Source: Pseudomonadota bacterium
GTDB taxonomy: Bacteria; Bdellovibrionota; JAFGOL01
Assembly: GCA_026390535.1 (NCBI GenBank)
Contig: JAPLFT010000073.1
Location: 1 to 17,519 of the forward strand
Reading direction: 5' to 3'
Length of the DNA: 17,519 nucleotides
The translations under genes and the position numbers were made by a program. The notes below the pieces were generated by a model, which worked only from the letters and a program-made list of their open reading frames with translations, had not been told where the DNA came from and ran no database searches. This document shows positions 5,937 through 13,413 of the stretch, in pieces. Numbering within the stretch: the first letter of the stretch is position 1; every line of letters starts with the position of its first letter.

Positions 5937-7109
5937 ATGAAATCCGACCCAAGGGGTGTTCTTACAGGTGTCCATTATATAGACGGTGATCATGCTGCAT
6001 GCGAAGGTGCTCTTGCCGCAGGTTGCAGATATGTAGCCGGTTATCCCATAACTCCTTCCACAGAAGTTGTGGAAAGATTTGCCATGCGCATCCCTCATAT
6101 TGGGGGAATATTTATGCAGATGGAGGATGAAATTGCTTCTTCCATTGCTCTTCAGGGTGCCGTATGGGGTGGGGCAAAGGCGATGACCGTTACCTCCGGC
6201 CCGGGATTTTCTCTGATGATGGAGCACATCGGCCTTGCCGTGATGACAGAAACACCCTGTGTTTTTGTTAACGTACAGCGAGGAGGACCATCTACGGGGC
6301 TTCCGACACTTCCGGCACAATCCGATATGATGCAGGCAAGATGGGGCAGTCACGGCGACTATGAAATAATCGCGCTGAGCCCAAACAGTTCCCAGGAATG
6401 CTTTGACCTTATGATCACGGCGTTCAACCTTTCAGAGAGGTTCAGGGTCCCTGTTATGTTCATGATGGATGAATGTGTGGGTCATATGACGGAAAAAGTC
6501 GTTATTCCTGAGGCGGATAAAATAGAGATATTTGAAAGAAAATACACAAAAAAGAAACCAAGTGAATATAAACCCTACGAGCCTGTTAAAGATCTTATCC
6601 CGGAAATGGCAGAGATCGGAAAGGGATATAAATTCCATATTACCGGACTTACACACGACGAAAGAGGATACCCCGCGATGAACGAGGAGAATCAGCACAA
6701 ACTCGTCAGCCGCCTGATGGATAAAATAAGAAATTATAAGAAAGAAATAATAATGATAGAAGAAGACGGATTGAACAACGCCGACGTTGCGGTAGTATCA
6801 TACGGTATTACCTCTCGTATAGCGGAAAAAGCAATGATAGATGCAAGGAAAATGGGAATAAAAGTCGGTAAAGCAAGATTAAAAACAATATGGCCGTTTG
6901 CCGACGAATATATAAACACCCTTTCCAAAAAAGTTAAGGCGATAGTGGTCCCGGAATTAAATGCCGGCCAGATAGTCAGGGAAGTAGAAAGAGCCGCACG
7001 GGGAAATTGCAATATTATAAGCGTTCCTCATTTTGGCGGAACAGTACATAAACCTGAAGTGATATTAGCTGCAATAAAGGAGGGTGCTCAAAGTGGAAAC
7101 AACAGATAA
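5937..7109 (+). CDS. korA: 2-oxoacid:ferredoxin oxidoreductase, alpha subunit
   Basis: KorA with KorB makes the catalytic core that oxidatively decarboxylates a 2-oxoacid (probably 2-oxoglutarate or a similar acid) to the acyl-CoA, or runs in reverse for CO2 fixation. The 390-residue length is normal. Landmarks: GYPITPST (35-42), the TPP-contacting MEDE around 62-65, TSGPGFSLM (86-94), QRGGPSTGLPT (114-124), and a transketolase C-terminal-like domain ending HFGGTVHKPEVILAA. AAGGAG at 5922-5927 is its ribosome binding site. Its 3' end overlaps korB. Substrate assignment rests on family resemblance only. Confidence 0.92.
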   Translation: MKSDPRGVLTGVHYIDGDHAACEGALAAGCRYVAGYPITPSTEVVERFAMRIPHIGGIFMQMEDEIASSIALQGAVWGGAKAMTVTSGPGFSLMMEHIGLAVMTETPCVFVNVQRGGPSTGLPTLPAQSDMMQARWGSHGDYEIIALSPNSSQECFDLMITAFNLSERFRVPVMFMMDECVGHMTEKVVIPEADKIEIFERKYTKKKPSEYKPYEPVKDLIPEMAEIGKGYKFHITGLTHDERGYPAMNEENQHKLVSRLMDKIRNYKKEIIMIEEDGLNNADVAVVSYGITSRIAEKAMIDARKMGIKVGKARLKTIWPFADEYINTLSKKVKAIVVPELNAGQIVREVERAARGNCNIISVPHFGGTVHKPEVILAAIKEGAQSGNNR

Positions 7110-7926
7110 GCATCCGTTGAATAACGCGTTCCTTAATGCTTTGGATAAGAGTCCCATGGATAAGAATAAGATCGCGATAGTGTCCGGTATCGGTTGTACC
7201 GGAAGAGTCGCCGGTTATGTAAATTTGGATTCTTTCCATACAACTCATGGTCGAGCTCTTCCGTTTGCCGAGGGATTAAAAGCAGCTTCTCCTGATACCA
7301 AGGTCGTAGTGTTTACCGGCGACGGGGATCTGATGTCCATAGGCGGAAATCATTTTATACACGCCGGACGTAAAAATATGGACCTAATGGTCATTTGCGT
7401 TAACAATCTAAATTATGCTATGACCGGTGGTCAGGTCTCTGCAACAACGCCGCAGAGGGCCATAACAGCTACAGCTCCATACGGTTCTTTTTGTGAACCG
7501 TTCAATCTGCCGTTTTTGGCAGAAACAGTTGGCGCCGTATATGTTGCAAGATGGACCGTGTATCACGTAAGAGAAATGCAGAAAGCCATGAGCGAGGCCT
7601 TAAATAAAAAAGGATTCTCCTTTATAGAGATAATGTCACCGTGCCCGACCCTGTTTGAAAGAAGGAACAAAATGGGTTCGGCATTAACCAGGATGAAGTT
7701 CTATAAGGAAAACACAAAAGTTGAGAATAACGCGGATACAAGAAATACAAAAATAAGCCTTAATGATCCTTTCACAGTCGGTAAATTTGTAGATATAGAA
7801 GGAAAGAAAACATATCTTGAGGCAATGAATTCATATTATGATGAGGCGTTCCAGAGTGACGATGAATATATGAGATACAGGGGCTTGGCACAAAAGAACT
7901 ACGAAGAGGGGTGTTTGAATGACTGA
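7093..7926 (+). CDS. korB: 2-oxoacid:ferredoxin oxidoreductase, beta (TPP-binding) subunit, short N-terminus
   Basis: The beta subunit binds thiamine diphosphate and normally the proximal [4Fe-4S] cluster. Seen: SGIGCTGRVAGYV (31-43), THGRALPFA (51-59), the TPP/Mg motif GDGDLMSIGGNHFIHAG (77-92) with NN at 104-105, TGGQVSATTP and SPCPTLFERRN. The start is GTG 7093, because AAAGGAGG (7076-7083) is then nine bases upstream; GTG 7084 would abut it. This gives 277 residues and a 17-base overlap with korA. Odd: family members usually have a segment with W/F-C-x-G-C-G between the N-terminal HPL and the NAFLxALxKSG helix. Here HPLN runs straight into NAFLNALDKS, so two usual cluster ligands are missing. 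Confidence 0.9.
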   Translation: METTDKHPLNNAFLNALDKSPMDKNKIAIVSGIGCTGRVAGYVNLDSFHTTHGRALPFAEGLKAASPDTKVVVFTGDGDLMSIGGNHFIHAGRKNMDLMVICVNNLNYAMTGGQVSATTPQRAITATAPYGSFCEPFNLPFLAETVGAVYVARWTVYHVREMQKAMSEALNKKGFSFIEIMSPCPTLFERRNKMGSALTRMKFYKENTKVENNADTRNTKISLNDPFTVGKFVDIEGKKTYLEAMNSYYDEAFQSDDEYMRYRGLAQKNYEEGCLND

Positions 7927-8464
7927 AATCAGAATATCCGGCTACGGCGGCCAGGGCGTAATACTTTCTGCGATGGTAATAGGCAAGGCCGCAGCGTTGT
8001 ACGAAAATAAATATTCCAGTCTTGCCCAGGCTTTTGGACCGGAAGCGCGCGGATCGTCTTGCAGTGCTCAGGTCATAATCAGCGATGAAAAAATACTGTA
8101 TCCGTATCTGGTGAACTCAGATATTCTTATAACAATGTCGCAGGAAGCTTTCAGAAAATTCTCTCCGGAATTAAAAAAAGATTCCGGCATAGTCGTATAT
8201 GAAAACGAGCTTGTAAAACCGGAAGGACTTGCCTCAAGTGTTAAGACCTTTGGTGTTCCCGCAACAAGGATTGCGGAAGAAAAATTAGGTAAAAACATAT
8301 ATCTTAATATAGTCATGGTAGGCTTTTTTACCGCTGTCACAAAACTCGTTAGCCAGGATAGTGCAAAAAAATCGGTTCAATCATTGGTGCCGGAACATAC
8401 TATAGAGAATAATGTGAAGGCATTTGATCTTGGCTATGCCTATGGAAAAGAACATTACGCCTGA
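7919..8464 (+). CDS. korC: 2-oxoacid:ferredoxin oxidoreductase, gamma subunit
   Basis: The gamma subunit completes the four-subunit enzyme and contributes to the CoA and interface region. The 181-residue product shows RISGYGGQGVILSAMVIGKAA (5-25), AQAFGPEARGSSCSAQVIIS (37-56) and the SDILITMSQEAF segment, all typical of this subunit. Its ATG overlaps the end of korB by eight bases, with AGAGGGG (7904-7910) as ribosome binding site, indicating tight translational coupling. tadA starts inside its last 23 bases. Confidence 0.92.
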   Translation: MTEIRISGYGGQGVILSAMVIGKAAALYENKYSSLAQAFGPEARGSSCSAQVIISDEKILYPYLVNSDILITMSQEAFRKFSPELKKDSGIVVYENELVKPEGLASSVKTFGVPATRIAEEKLGKNIYLNIVMVGFFTAVTKLVSQDSAKKSVQSLVPEHTIENNVKAFDLGYAYGKEHYA

Positions 8465-8936
8465 TATAAAAAAACAAGAGCATCGTATAGCGGAATGTGA
8501 ACGCTTTATGAGGGAAGCCTTAAAAGAGGCTCGTCTTGCCTTTGATAACAAGGAAGTTCCGATTGGTGCCGTTATTGAGTACAATGGTGAAATCTTTGCC
8601 CGCGGACGTAACAGAAGAATAGAAAAAAACAGCTCAATATCGCATGCGGAAATTGAAGCCATTCAGGATGCCTGCAAAAAACTTGGTGACTGGCGTCTTG
8701 AGAACATGACCATATATATTACATCGGAACCGTGCCTTATGTGTGCCGGTGCGATAGTTCATTCAAGAATAAAGAAGGTCGTATATGGGTGCAAAGAACC
8801 CAAGATGGGAGCTATTGAATCCAGGCATAGGGTTTTCGATATAGAAAATGATATTGAATATATTGGCGGGATATTGGAAAAGGAATGTTCAGGGATACTT
8901 ACAAGGTTTTTTGAGAATATACGTAAAGAAAAATAA
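8442..8936 (+). CDS. tadA: tRNA-specific adenosine deaminase TadA
   Basis: TadA deaminates adenosine 34 of tRNA-Arg(ACG) to inosine. From ATG 8442 the protein has 164 residues, close to the usual 155-170. The zinc site is complete: H68-A-E70 (with Glu70 as proton shuttle) and P97-C98-x2-C101. VPIGAVI (39-45), the C-terminal ESRHRVFD loop and the EYIGGILEKECSGILTRFF helix also fit. ATG 8436 would add two residues and TTG 8424 six; none has a strong Shine-Dalgarno (GAAGG at 8416-8420 is the only candidate), so initiation is probably coupled to korC translation through the 23-base overlap. Placement at the end of the kor operon looks like convenience. Confidence 0.92.
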   Translation: MEKNITPDIKKQEHRIAECERFMREALKEARLAFDNKEVPIGAVIEYNGEIFARGRNRRIEKNSSISHAEIEAIQDACKKLGDWRLENMTIYITSEPCLMCAGAIVHSRIKKVVYGCKEPKMGAIESRHRVFDIENDIEYIGGILEKECSGILTRFFENIRKEK

Positions 8937-8993
8937 TACTAATTTGCATAATTTTGATTGTAAATTGCTGTAATACCGCATCCTGCACGACCC

Positions 8994-9045
8994 TTGTGTC
9001 ATGCCCTGATGGCGTGTAAAAAAAATAGACACAAATAAGCACACG
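8994..9045. promoter_or_regulatory. Inverted repeats upstream of the -24/-12 promoter, possible activator sites
   Basis: TTGTGTC (8994-9000) is mirrored by GACACAA (9028-9034), and CGTGT (9013-9017) by ACACG (9041-9045). Within them CATGCC (9000-9005) and GGCGTG (9011-9016) form a six-pair stem with one G:T pair. The cluster lies about 100-150 bases before the expected start at about 9142, where enhancer-binding proteins of sigma-54 commonly bind. The role is inferred from position only. The rest of 8937-9178 holds no gene that I can see. Confidence 0.35.
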
Positions 9046-9115
9046 AAGACATGTTTTTCCCCCTAATAAGTTCAAAAAATTAAAAAAAGTTCCATAATAT
9101 TAACAAGATAAGGCT

Positions 9116-9131
9116 GGGCATACTTATTGCA
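9116..9131 (+). promoter_or_regulatory. Sigma-54 (-24/-12) promoter
   Basis: The string GGGCATACTTATTGCA has GG at 9117-9118 and GC at 9129-9130 with exactly ten bases between, plus the surrounding GGCA and TTGCA of the RpoN consensus. Transcription would start near 9142, leaving a leader of about 37 bases with GGAGG (9167-9171) before the ATG at 9179. No comparable sigma-70 promoter was seen for this gene. Confidence 0.6.
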
Positions 9132-9178
9132 TAATTAACTCCAAAGAAGAGAGGGGCACAACTTTTGGAGGAAATGAT

Positions 9179-9955
9179 ATGAGGAATTTCTTTATAATGA
9201 CAGTACTGATGACGCTTGTTTCTACAACAGTACCTGCACAAAAGGTCGTACTATTCCCGGATATACTACCGGATAAATCGGGTTTATCTAAAGCGGAAAA
9301 AAATCTTTTCTCTCAGTCAAGCGATATCATTCTGCATTCATTGGATCAGTGTAAAGCGGCAGATTGGTTAAAACAGAATGAGGCGTGTTATAATTTTGAA
9401 GAAAATCTTCCGTCAGATCTTATATGGATAGGTACCATGGATCTTGGTTGGACTGACTCTAAAGATTCTATAAGTTATTTTGAAAAACTAAATAGAGCTA
9501 AGGATGATTGCAGAACAGCAATTGAAATCAAAATTGCCAAATTACATAAAATGAAAAACGACAGTTCAACATATCTGTATTCTTATGGTGTGGATATGGC
9601 GGTTCACAATGGCGGTCTGATGGCGGAACATTTTGGGTCAAAGGGAAGTACAGATTGGAGTGTATATTATAATTGGTTCCTTATTGATAAAAATGAAAAA
9701 ATTAAGGAGATTAAAATTAAGGATAAAGAGATAACAATACCGGCATACCATAATATTTTTGTTTGTTATGGATATAACCTTAATGAAAGATTCGATGAAT
9801 ACGAAGCAAAAAAAGAGCCTCTATTCAGACAATTTGTAGAAGATGATCTTAATAACTATTTACACTATTCTAATGATAGCGAGTACGATATTAGATATAA
9901 AATTAATCCGACCGGTATAAAAGTGTTTAAAACTAACGGACAATCGGCTTATTAA
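9179..9955 (+). CDS. Secreted protein of unknown function, sigma-54-type promoter
   Basis: The 258-residue product has a signal peptide (MRNFFIMTVLMTLVSTTVPAQ, probable cleavage after Ala20) and then begins KVVLFPDILP, a beta strand-like start. The rest is polar and mixed alpha/beta, with Trp- and Tyr-rich stretches (SVYYNWFLIDK) and four cysteines in the mature part (about C60, C69, C111, C196). No transmembrane helix follows the signal. I recognise no family. GGAGG (9167-9171) lies seven bases before the ATG. It is a single-gene unit: -24/-12 promoter before, strong terminator after. Dependence on RpoN and an enhancer-binding protein would make it conditionally expressed, for example in nutrient stress, motility or surface remodelling; this is inference. 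Confidence 0.75.
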   Translation: MRNFFIMTVLMTLVSTTVPAQKVVLFPDILPDKSGLSKAEKNLFSQSSDIILHSLDQCKAADWLKQNEACYNFEENLPSDLIWIGTMDLGWTDSKDSISYFEKLNRAKDDCRTAIEIKIAKLHKMKNDSSTYLYSYGVDMAVHNGGLMAEHFGSKGSTDWSVYYNWFLIDKNEKIKEIKIKDKEITIPAYHNIFVCYGYNLNERFDEYEAKKEPLFRQFVEDDLNNYLHYSNDSEYDIRYKINPTGIKVFKTNGQSAY

Positions 9956-9973
9956 TAATAAACAATGATAAAT

Positions 9974-10008
9974 AAAAAGGCAGCCTCTCAATTGAGGCTG
10001 CCTTTTTT
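9974..10008. terminator. Bidirectional intrinsic terminator
   Basis: AAAAAGGCAGCCTC (9974-9987) pairs perfectly with GAGGCTGCCTTTTT (9994-10007) around a six-base loop, giving a 14-pair palindrome whose GC core is flanked by A and T runs. It ends the gene at 9179-9955 on the plus strand and the convergent lipoprotein gene on the minus strand. Confidence 0.92.
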
Positions 10009-10027
10009 GTATATATCTGAAAAGGTA

Positions 10028-10723
10028 TTATGAAGCAGTACTGCCTGATGCTATTTCCTTTACACCTGCGCAGTATACTGCGTCGCTTGAATCAATAAGA
10101 GTTTTAATCTCTGCAACAGTCTGTCCGCAAATTGTACCCGTCATCTTGCTTAAAACATCATCAACTGTTTCATTGTCAAAGCCGACAATATCAGCGGAAG
10201 TGATGGTTAAAGTTAGGTCTACAGGACAATCAAATGTGGAAAAACCTGTTAGTGCTACGTTCACAGTTCCCTTTTCTGTTGATATAAATGTATAGTCTGT
10301 ACCGTTGGCATCTACAGTGGTTGATATGTGCCCAGCAATACTCCCGGTAAGTAGATATGCAAGATTGCATCTTGTGTCTGTTCCGTCACAGCTGTTAAAT
10401 GCTGCAGTAGTATCTACAATAATGCTAAAACCGGCTAAATTCGTAGTATCGCCACTTACGCTGTATGTTCCGGATACTGTAACAGTGCCGCTTGTTGGGC
10501 AGGCAAAAGGAGTTTCCGGTATAGAGCCGCTTACGTTTACAGCCTCGTTTATGTTTGCCATACTTACGATATTACCGCCTGTACTAACAGACTTTGCCAA
10601 CATAGGTGTTACGGCGCTTGCTGCTCCAGAAGACTGACCCTTTGTTGCCGTTGATCCGCCACCGCATGCCGACAGACCGATAATAACAACCAAACTTAAA
10701 GCCAAACCTAAAACTTTTTTCAT
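10028..10723 (-). CDS. Lipoprotein of unknown function, Ser/Thr/Gly-rich
   Basis: The 231-residue product has a lipoprotein signal: MKKVLGLALSLVVIIGLSAC with the lipobox LSAC, so Cys20 would be lipidated and the protein anchored in the outer or inner membrane; GGG follows the Cys. The mature part is rich in Ser, Thr, Gly and Val with alternating patterns typical of beta structure, and carries several cysteines (PFACP, NSCDGTDTRC, FDCP, GTICG, VYCAG) that could form disulfides. The last 50 residues look helical. AGGAGG (complement of 10731-10736) is seven bases before the ATG. It is monocistronic between its own promoter and the bidirectional terminator. No known family recognised. Confidence 0.8.
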   Translation of the reverse strand: MKKVLGLALSLVVIIGLSACGGGSTATKGQSSGAASAVTPMLAKSVSTGGNIVSMANINEAVNVSGSIPETPFACPTSGTVTVSGTYSVSGDTTNLAGFSIIVDTTAAFNSCDGTDTRCNLAYLLTGSIAGHISTTVDANGTDYTFISTEKGTVNVALTGFSTFDCPVDLTLTITSADIVGFDNETVDDVLSKMTGTICGQTVAEIKTLIDSSDAVYCAGVKEIASGSTAS

Positions 10724-10758
10724 GCGAATACCTCCTAGTGGTTTTTTAATTACACTAT

Positions 10759-10787
10759 TTAATAACTCAGTGTATATTCTTTGTAAA
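10759..10787 (-). promoter_or_regulatory. Promoter of the lipoprotein gene
   Basis: On the minus strand TTTACA (complement of 10782-10787) and TATTAA (complement of 10759-10764) are 17 bases apart, matching five and four of six consensus bases. A plus-strand promoter for the DsbA-like gene overlaps it: ATTACA (10749-10754) and TATATT (10773-10778), 18 bases apart. The two divergent genes probably share this 86-base interval. Confidence 0.5.
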
Positions 10788-10809
10788 TCAAAACCTGGAG
10801 AGGTGCTAT

Positions 10810-11595
10810 ATGTATTTTATTATATTTATCTACCTGATTTCTAACATGTTTTTGTATGGCGAGCAAAACAGGCAAACTAATCCTGAGGATATAAAACAAG
10901 CAAAACAAAAAGCTGTAGAAATAAATAAGAAAATGTCTGAAAAAGTAAGCCAGGCACTTGCAATGAGCATGCCCGACGCTCTATATGAAAAGTACATTTC
11001 AAAACCGGTCATAAAACCTAATCTCATAGAGCCTGTAAAAAGCAGGATATACGGCAGTAAAAATACGAAACACCATATTGTAATATTTTCTGATTTTGCA
11101 TGCAGTCACTGTAAGGTGGCGTCTAAAGAACTTAAGGACAGGATCAATGAAAATAAGAACTCAGTTAATCTTACATATGTTTTTTTCCCGCTGGATAATT
11201 CCTGTAATCCCTATACCGAGGGTAAACTCAGCAGCTATTCCTGCGTGTCGTCTAAGCTTGCCCTGTGCGCAGAAAAACAGGGAAAGTTATGGAAGGCCAT
11301 AGATTTTCTTTACAATAACCAGGAGATGGGAAGCATTGAACCGTTGCTTTTGGACATGATCATAAAGAAGATGGAAAAGGAATTAGCTGTAAGCAAGATG
11401 GATGAATGTATAAAGTCACCATGGGTGGAACAGCGTCTTAAAAAAGAGACAGAGGTCTATAAGAGCATGAAGATACCCGGTACTCCGTTCATACTATTGG
11501 ACAATAGACAGCTCGGTAATGTGTTTAAGGTAAAAAAATCTTTTAGCGATTTTATAAAATATATGGATTTAAAAGAAAACTCTCACAGAAAATGA
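10810..11595 (+). CDS. Exported DsbA-family thiol-disulfide oxidoreductase
   Basis: A thioredoxin-fold protein with a DsbA-type insertion, probably acting on disulfides in the periplasm. The first 18 residues (MYFIIFIYLISNMFLYGE) are hydrophobic, a signal peptide or N-terminal anchor without the usual Lys/Arg. Residues 25-50 look like a coiled coil, as in dimeric DsbC/DsbG-like proteins. The catalytic motif is C98-S-H-C101 in the strand IVIFSDFACSHC. The cis-proline is Pro226 in IPGTPFILLD. FPLDNSCN (Cys132), YSCVSSKLALCAEKQGKLWKAIDFLYNNQ (Cys145, Cys153) is a conserved-looking helical insert known in a DsbA subgroup that partners VKOR-type oxidases. GGAGAGG (10797-10803) precedes the ATG. 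No DsbB or VKOR gene is adjacent. Confidence 0.85.
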   Translation: MYFIIFIYLISNMFLYGEQNRQTNPEDIKQAKQKAVEINKKMSEKVSQALAMSMPDALYEKYISKPVIKPNLIEPVKSRIYGSKNTKHHIVIFSDFACSHCKVASKELKDRINENKNSVNLTYVFFPLDNSCNPYTEGKLSSYSCVSSKLALCAEKQGKLWKAIDFLYNNQEMGSIEPLLLDMIIKKMEKELAVSKMDECIKSPWVEQRLKKETEVYKSMKIPGTPFILLDNRQLGNVFKVKKSFSDFIKYMDLKENSHRK

Positions 11596-12408
11596 GTGTG
11601 TAAAACTGAACGGATAATTTATGGCGTTCATTGTCCCATATATAATGCTTAGTTTGGGTGCCACATAACCTAAACCAAGGCCCCAAAAATTTGTTTGTGT
11701 ATACTGTTCTCTTCTGGCGCTGATATTTATCATCATTCCATTCCTGTAGAGGAGCTCAAGAGCACCGGATATGTTTATCTTTTTATCAAATCTGTGTTCC
11801 ATGTCTAAACTTATGGCGAAGAAATCCCAAAAAGCCTGTCTGGCACCTATATCTATTGAACGTGTCCTTACGTTGTTGTCATCCCCCAAAAGATTAAAAG
11901 CAGTTGCACCTAAAATGGTTTTTTGGCCGAGTAAATAAAGAAGGCCGAGGTCCACATTAAAATTAGTACTTGCCTGGTTAAAATACGTATAAGAAAGATG
12001 TGATATACCCAGACCAAAAGCAAGCCTTTTGGAGATAAGCTTGTTTATTGAGCCTCTTGCTTCCCACTCGCTGCCGGCTCCGCCCTTTGTTTTCTTTTTA
12101 TAATATCCCACTCCACCGCCGAACAGATCCGTATCCGTATCAATAGCGTTTACATAATAGGTATCCATTCTCCTCTTGGACAGTTCAGAGCTATAATTCC
12201 ATGCATAACCTATCTCTGTAGAAAAGGACTTGGAATGGGCAGCGCTTGCAGGATTAAAGTATATTGACTCATTGAGGTTTATCCTTGCGACCATGGAGCC
12301 GCAGAGCCCGAGTGATCTGGGCATGAACAGGCGCCTGTCAATATCGACATCAGAAGGCTTTTGTGCCTGAGCAAAGAGTGAAGATATCAGAAATAAAAAA
12401 ATAAGCAT
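11569..12408 (-). CDS. Outer-membrane beta-barrel protein, PorV/PorQ-like
   Basis: The 279-residue product begins MLIFLFLISSLFAQAQ, a short signal peptide, and ends SFSVRVFF with the C-terminal Phe used by the BAM machinery. The mature N-terminus carries RSLGLCGSMVARINLNESIYFNPASAA, close to the SLGMGGA...AxxxNPAGLA motif of the PorV/UPF0164 barrel superfamily. The remainder alternates polar and hydrophobic residues with many Gly and Tyr. The start is the only suitable ATG; its ribosome binding site is weak (CGGGA). A -10-like TATAAT (complement of 12433-12438) lies 24 bases upstream. The last 27 bases overlap the convergent DsbA-like gene. Transport role unknown. Confidence 0.8.
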   Translation of the reverse strand: MLIFLFLISSLFAQAQKPSDVDIDRRLFMPRSLGLCGSMVARINLNESIYFNPASAAHSKSFSTEIGYAWNYSSELSKRRMDTYYVNAIDTDTDLFGGGVGYYKKKTKGGAGSEWEARGSINKLISKRLAFGLGISHLSYTYFNQASTNFNVDLGLLYLLGQKTILGATAFNLLGDDNNVRTRSIDIGARQAFWDFFAISLDMEHRFDKKINISGALELLYRNGMMINISARREQYTQTNFWGLGLGYVAPKLSIIYGTMNAINYPFSFTHSFSVRVFF

Positions 12409-12472
12409 TGGATTATCCCGGTTTTTGTTTTAATTATATTCTCAATGCTATATTGAATAGGAGTAAAGGACA

Positions 12473-13384
12473 ATGCATTTTATCGCTTGGATTTTTCGCG
12501 TTATATATGAACTGATCGCCGATCTATTGATATCCATAGTCGGGCACCACAGAGGGGAACAATCTTTTAAAAGAAGAGAAAAGACCTACCAACCCTTCAG
12601 GGATTTTATATATAAGGCTTTCGGCTACAGGATAAAAACCAGAACATATAAGGAACAGCTTTCTAAGACCGATCATTCGCTTACATATAAGGTAGTAACG
12701 CTTGTATTGGCTATATTGGCCATATTATGGATAAGATACTCGGTGATAGAGCCGTATAAGATACCTTCCGGAAGCATGATACCGACGCTTCAAATAGGCG
12801 ATCACATCTTTGTAAATAAACTTACCTATGGACTAAGGATACCCTTTATTGGCGAAGTAACACGGTGGAACGAACCCAAAAGAGGTGAGGTTATTGTCTT
12901 TGTACCTCCGCTGGATAACGGAAAGGTTTATGTAAAAAGGCTTATAGGTGTTCCGGGGGATAAGATACGGGTTGAAGACGACAAACTTTATATAAATGAT
13001 GAACTTATCGTCAAAACGGAAGAACAGTTTTATCCGGTCATGAAAGACGTAGATGATAATCCCAATAATTCAAATCCGTATATTCCGGATAACTTTAATT
13101 TATACACGGAGGATCTGATCGGTATAAAACATTACGTTGCTCAATTAAAAGATAGGGAGAGTCCATATAACAACCATTTCAGTATGGAGGTGGTGGTTCC
13201 GGAGAACGCATATTTCTTTATGGGTGACAATAGGGATAACAGCGAAGACAGCCGCGTATGGGGATTTGCTTCAAGGGATGCTGTCAGAGGGCGAGCCATG
13301 TTCATCTGGCTTTCTCTTAACTGGTCTAAGGCGTTTACGCCGTCATGGATGAGGTTTTCCAGGTTTGGAAAAGTCGTAAGGTAA
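12473..13384 (+). CDS. lepB: Signal peptidase I
   Basis: This inner-membrane serine protease removes signal peptides from exported proteins. The 303-residue protein has a hydrophobic or amphipathic N-terminal segment (1-24), a transmembrane helix at about 73-92, then the catalytic domain: box B PSGSMIPTL with the nucleophile Ser101, box D YVKRLIGVPGDKI with the general base Lys155, and box E GDNRDNSEDSR (251-261). All key residues are present. An insertion at about 190-240, rich in Asp and Asn, corresponds to the variable region between boxes D and E. AGGAG (12459-12463) precedes the ATG by nine bases; TATATT (12449-12454) is a possible -10. It is divergent from the outer-membrane barrel gene. 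Confidence 0.95.
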   Translation: MHFIAWIFRVIYELIADLLISIVGHHRGEQSFKRREKTYQPFRDFIYKAFGYRIKTRTYKEQLSKTDHSLTYKVVTLVLAILAILWIRYSVIEPYKIPSGSMIPTLQIGDHIFVNKLTYGLRIPFIGEVTRWNEPKRGEVIVFVPPLDNGKVYVKRLIGVPGDKIRVEDDKLYINDELIVKTEEQFYPVMKDVDDNPNNSNPYIPDNFNLYTEDLIGIKHYVAQLKDRESPYNNHFSMEVVVPENAYFFMGDNRDNSEDSRVWGFASRDAVRGRAMFIWLSLNWSKAFTPSWMRFSRFGKVVR

Positions 13385-13413
13385 CAATATAAAATTTGTT
13401 AAGACAGCAGGCT

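Noticed and set aside
5790..6353. Long antisense open frame opposite korD/korA
   Set aside because: It is a mirror of a clearly conserved gene, with no ribosome binding site and a Cys/His-rich low-quality translation. The same reasoning excludes the other open frames opposite groEL, the porin and the ROK kinase.
7084..7092. GTG 7084 as korB start
   Set aside because: The Shine-Dalgarno AAAGGAGG would directly abut it; GTG 7093 has the normal nine-base spacing.
9000..9016. Terminator for the kor-tadA operon
   Set aside because: The CATGCC/GGCGTG stem is followed by A residues on the plus strand, not T, and has no T tract on the minus strand either.
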